Source of the DNA: Flavobacterium crocinum
GTDB lineage: Bacteria > Bacteroidota > Bacteroidia > Flavobacteriales > Flavobacteriaceae
Direction: 5' to 3'
Assembly (NCBI RefSeq): GCF_003122385.1
Contig: NZ_CP029255.1
Span: 1,116,001 to 1,180,000, forward strand
DNA length: 64,000 nt
The notes beneath the pieces are model-generated. The model did no database searches. It saw only the letters and a program-made list of their open reading frames with translations, and was not told the DNA's origin. The stretch's first letter is position 1; each line of letters begins with the position of its first letter. The position numbers and the translations under genes are program-made. Of this stretch, positions 63,277 through 64,000 are shown in pieces.

Positions 63277-63534
63277 ATGAAAGCAATTACAATATCAACT
63301 TTAAGAAAAAACATTAAAAATTACTTTGATGAAGTCTCTGAATCTTCAGAAATAATTGTTGTTCCGAGAAATTCGGAAGAAGATGCGGTTGTAATAATTT
63401 CTATGAAAGAATACAATTCAATATTAGAAACACAGCATTTGTTGTCAACTAAAGCAAATAGAAAAAGACTTTCAGAATCTATGGAACAAATGGAAAAAGG
63501 AAAACTTGTAGACTTTAACCTAGATGAACTTTAG
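63277..63534 (+). CDS. Phd/YefM-family antitoxin
   Basis: 85 residues. [20 protein letters not shown] with EIIVVPR in the N-terminal DNA-binding domain, and the C-terminal helix that binds YoeB-type toxins ([20 protein letters not shown]). It precedes the YoeB-like gene by five bases. Confidence 0.92.
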   Translation: MKAITISTLRKNIKNYFDEVSESSEIIVVPRNSEEDAVVIISMKEYNSILETQHLLSTKANRKRLSESMEQMEKGKLVDFNLDEL

Positions 63535-63539
63535 ATTAC

Positions 63540-63815
63540 ATGGACATTTGTTTTACTAAAAATGGTTGGGAAGAATTTGAATATTGGTTAGAAAACGATA
63601 CAGATACCGCAATAAAAATAAAAGAATTAATAAAATCTATTCGTGAAAATCCTTTTAAAGGGATTGGAAAACCGGAGCCTTTAAGACATGATTTAAAAAG
63701 TTTTTGGTCTCGTCGAATTACAGGGGAGCATCGATTGGTTTATAAAGTTTCAGGAACGAAAAGTGTTGATCAGAAGTGCGTGATTTTACAATGTCGATTC
63801 CATTATGATGATTAA
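63540..63815 (+). CDS. YoeB/Txe-family toxin
   Basis: 91 residues with the YoeB catalytic set: E46, R65 (in EHRLVYKV) and H88-Y89 at the C-terminus. MDICFTKNGWEEFEYWLEND is the usual N-terminus. YoeB cuts mRNA on the ribosome. Intact. Confidence 0.93.
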   Translation: MDICFTKNGWEEFEYWLENDTDTAIKIKELIKSIRENPFKGIGKPEPLRHDLKSFWSRRITGEHRLVYKVSGTKSVDQKCVILQCRFHYDD

Positions 63816-63852
63816 AAGGAAAGACCTTCAAATTTTGAAGGTCTTTCTTTTT
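63815..63852. terminator. Bidirectional terminator of the Phd-YoeB module
   Basis: AAAGGAAAGACCTTCAAA / TTTGAAGGTCTTTCTTT stem. It serves the Phd-YoeB pair and the convergent gene entering from the right edge. Confidence 0.8.
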
Positions 63853-63882
63853 ACAGTTCTTTATCAAAGACTAAATTATATT

Positions 63883-64000
63883 TTAAACAAACTCATATCC
63901 ATTATAAACTTCTTCGATTTCTTTCATAATTGCAAATAAATCCTCAGGCCCATCTGTGGTAACTAATTTTTGTTTGAATTCTTTAAAGGAATGAATTCCT
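63883..64000 (-). CDS. C-terminal part of an unidentified gene (cut by window edge)
   Basis: The minus strand from the edge has an open frame that ends at 63883 (TAA). Its last residues are ...SFKEFKQKLVTTDGPEDLFA and then IMKEIEEVYNGYEFV. The piece is acidic and helical. I do not recognise it from this fragment. The start lies outside the window. Confidence 0.5.
   Translation of the reverse strand, partial: GIHSFKEFKQKLVTTDGPEDLFAIMKEIEEVYNGYEFV

Noticed and set aside
1..64000. tRNA, rRNA or insertion sequences
   Set aside because: I looked in all gaps over ~100 bases and saw no cloverleaf, ribosomal or transposase sequences.

Overview
The window looks like a chromosomal segment of a Flavobacterium close to F. 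johnsoniae. It is AT-rich. Genes are preceded by the Bacteroidetes -7 element (TAnnTTTG) and not by strong Shine-Dalgarno sequences. Two large proteins carry C-terminal sorting domains of the type IX secretion system (T9SS). A SprE/PorW-like gliding lipoprotein gene lies directly upstream of bactofilin and the F-type ATP synthase genes. No rRNA, tRNA, CRISPR array or complete insertion sequence was found.

Layout. 1-7 kb: secreted thioredoxin-like protein, a small secreted protein, rpiB, a DUF1294 membrane protein, Tex, another small secreted protein and a T9SS-exported GH8 glycosidase. 7.2-15.7 kb (minus strand): an operon-like block that starts with a Tat-signal protein, continues with three tail-collar (Mdp-like) paralogues, a GNAT acetyltransferase and a short DUF6916-like protein, and ends in a 1751-residue T9SS adhesin with twelve 46-residue repeats. 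This is the most unusual part of the window. 15.8-20.7 kb: tatA, a membrane/coiled-coil protein resembling the N-terminal part of M23 peptidases, a GH3-family acyl-adenylating enzyme, a ParDE toxin-antitoxin pair and a large conserved protein (DUF6909-like).

20.7-31.6 kb: a surface polysaccharide locus with a Wzz-like protein, a lipoprotein, two Wzy/O-antigen-ligase-like proteins, a Wzx flippase, three glycosyltransferases, UDP-glucuronate decarboxylase and a CapK/PaaK-like adenylating enzyme. The wzx-wzy pair is inverted relative to the rest. A broken ORF6N gene with three palindromes sits in the locus, and a HigBA module is translationally coupled to its last gene. 32-41 kb: purD, upp, DUF4254-GT9, a PaaE-like ferredoxin reductase and small membrane proteins. 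39.7-51 kb: an ABC exporter pair, sprE, bactofilin, atpZ/atpI-like genes and atpBEFHAG (no beta or epsilon gene here).

51-64 kb: a 570-base gap with a hairpin and three tandem 89-base units, then a GNAT protein and an envelope run (flippase, dut, sugar nucleotidyltransferase, TPR protein, DUF4292 lipoprotein, EnvC-like protein). These are followed by a CBS protein, rbfA, a LolC/E-like permease, a MATE transporter, an amidase, a Phd-YoeB module and the end of an unidentified gene at the right edge.

Together the genes describe a gliding, surface-active bacterium. The T9SS component SprE is encoded in the same window as two T9SS cargo proteins. The polysaccharide, EnvC/amidase and bactofilin genes serve the envelope. 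Three toxin-antitoxin modules and the ORF6N remnant mark places where the accessory content has turned over.
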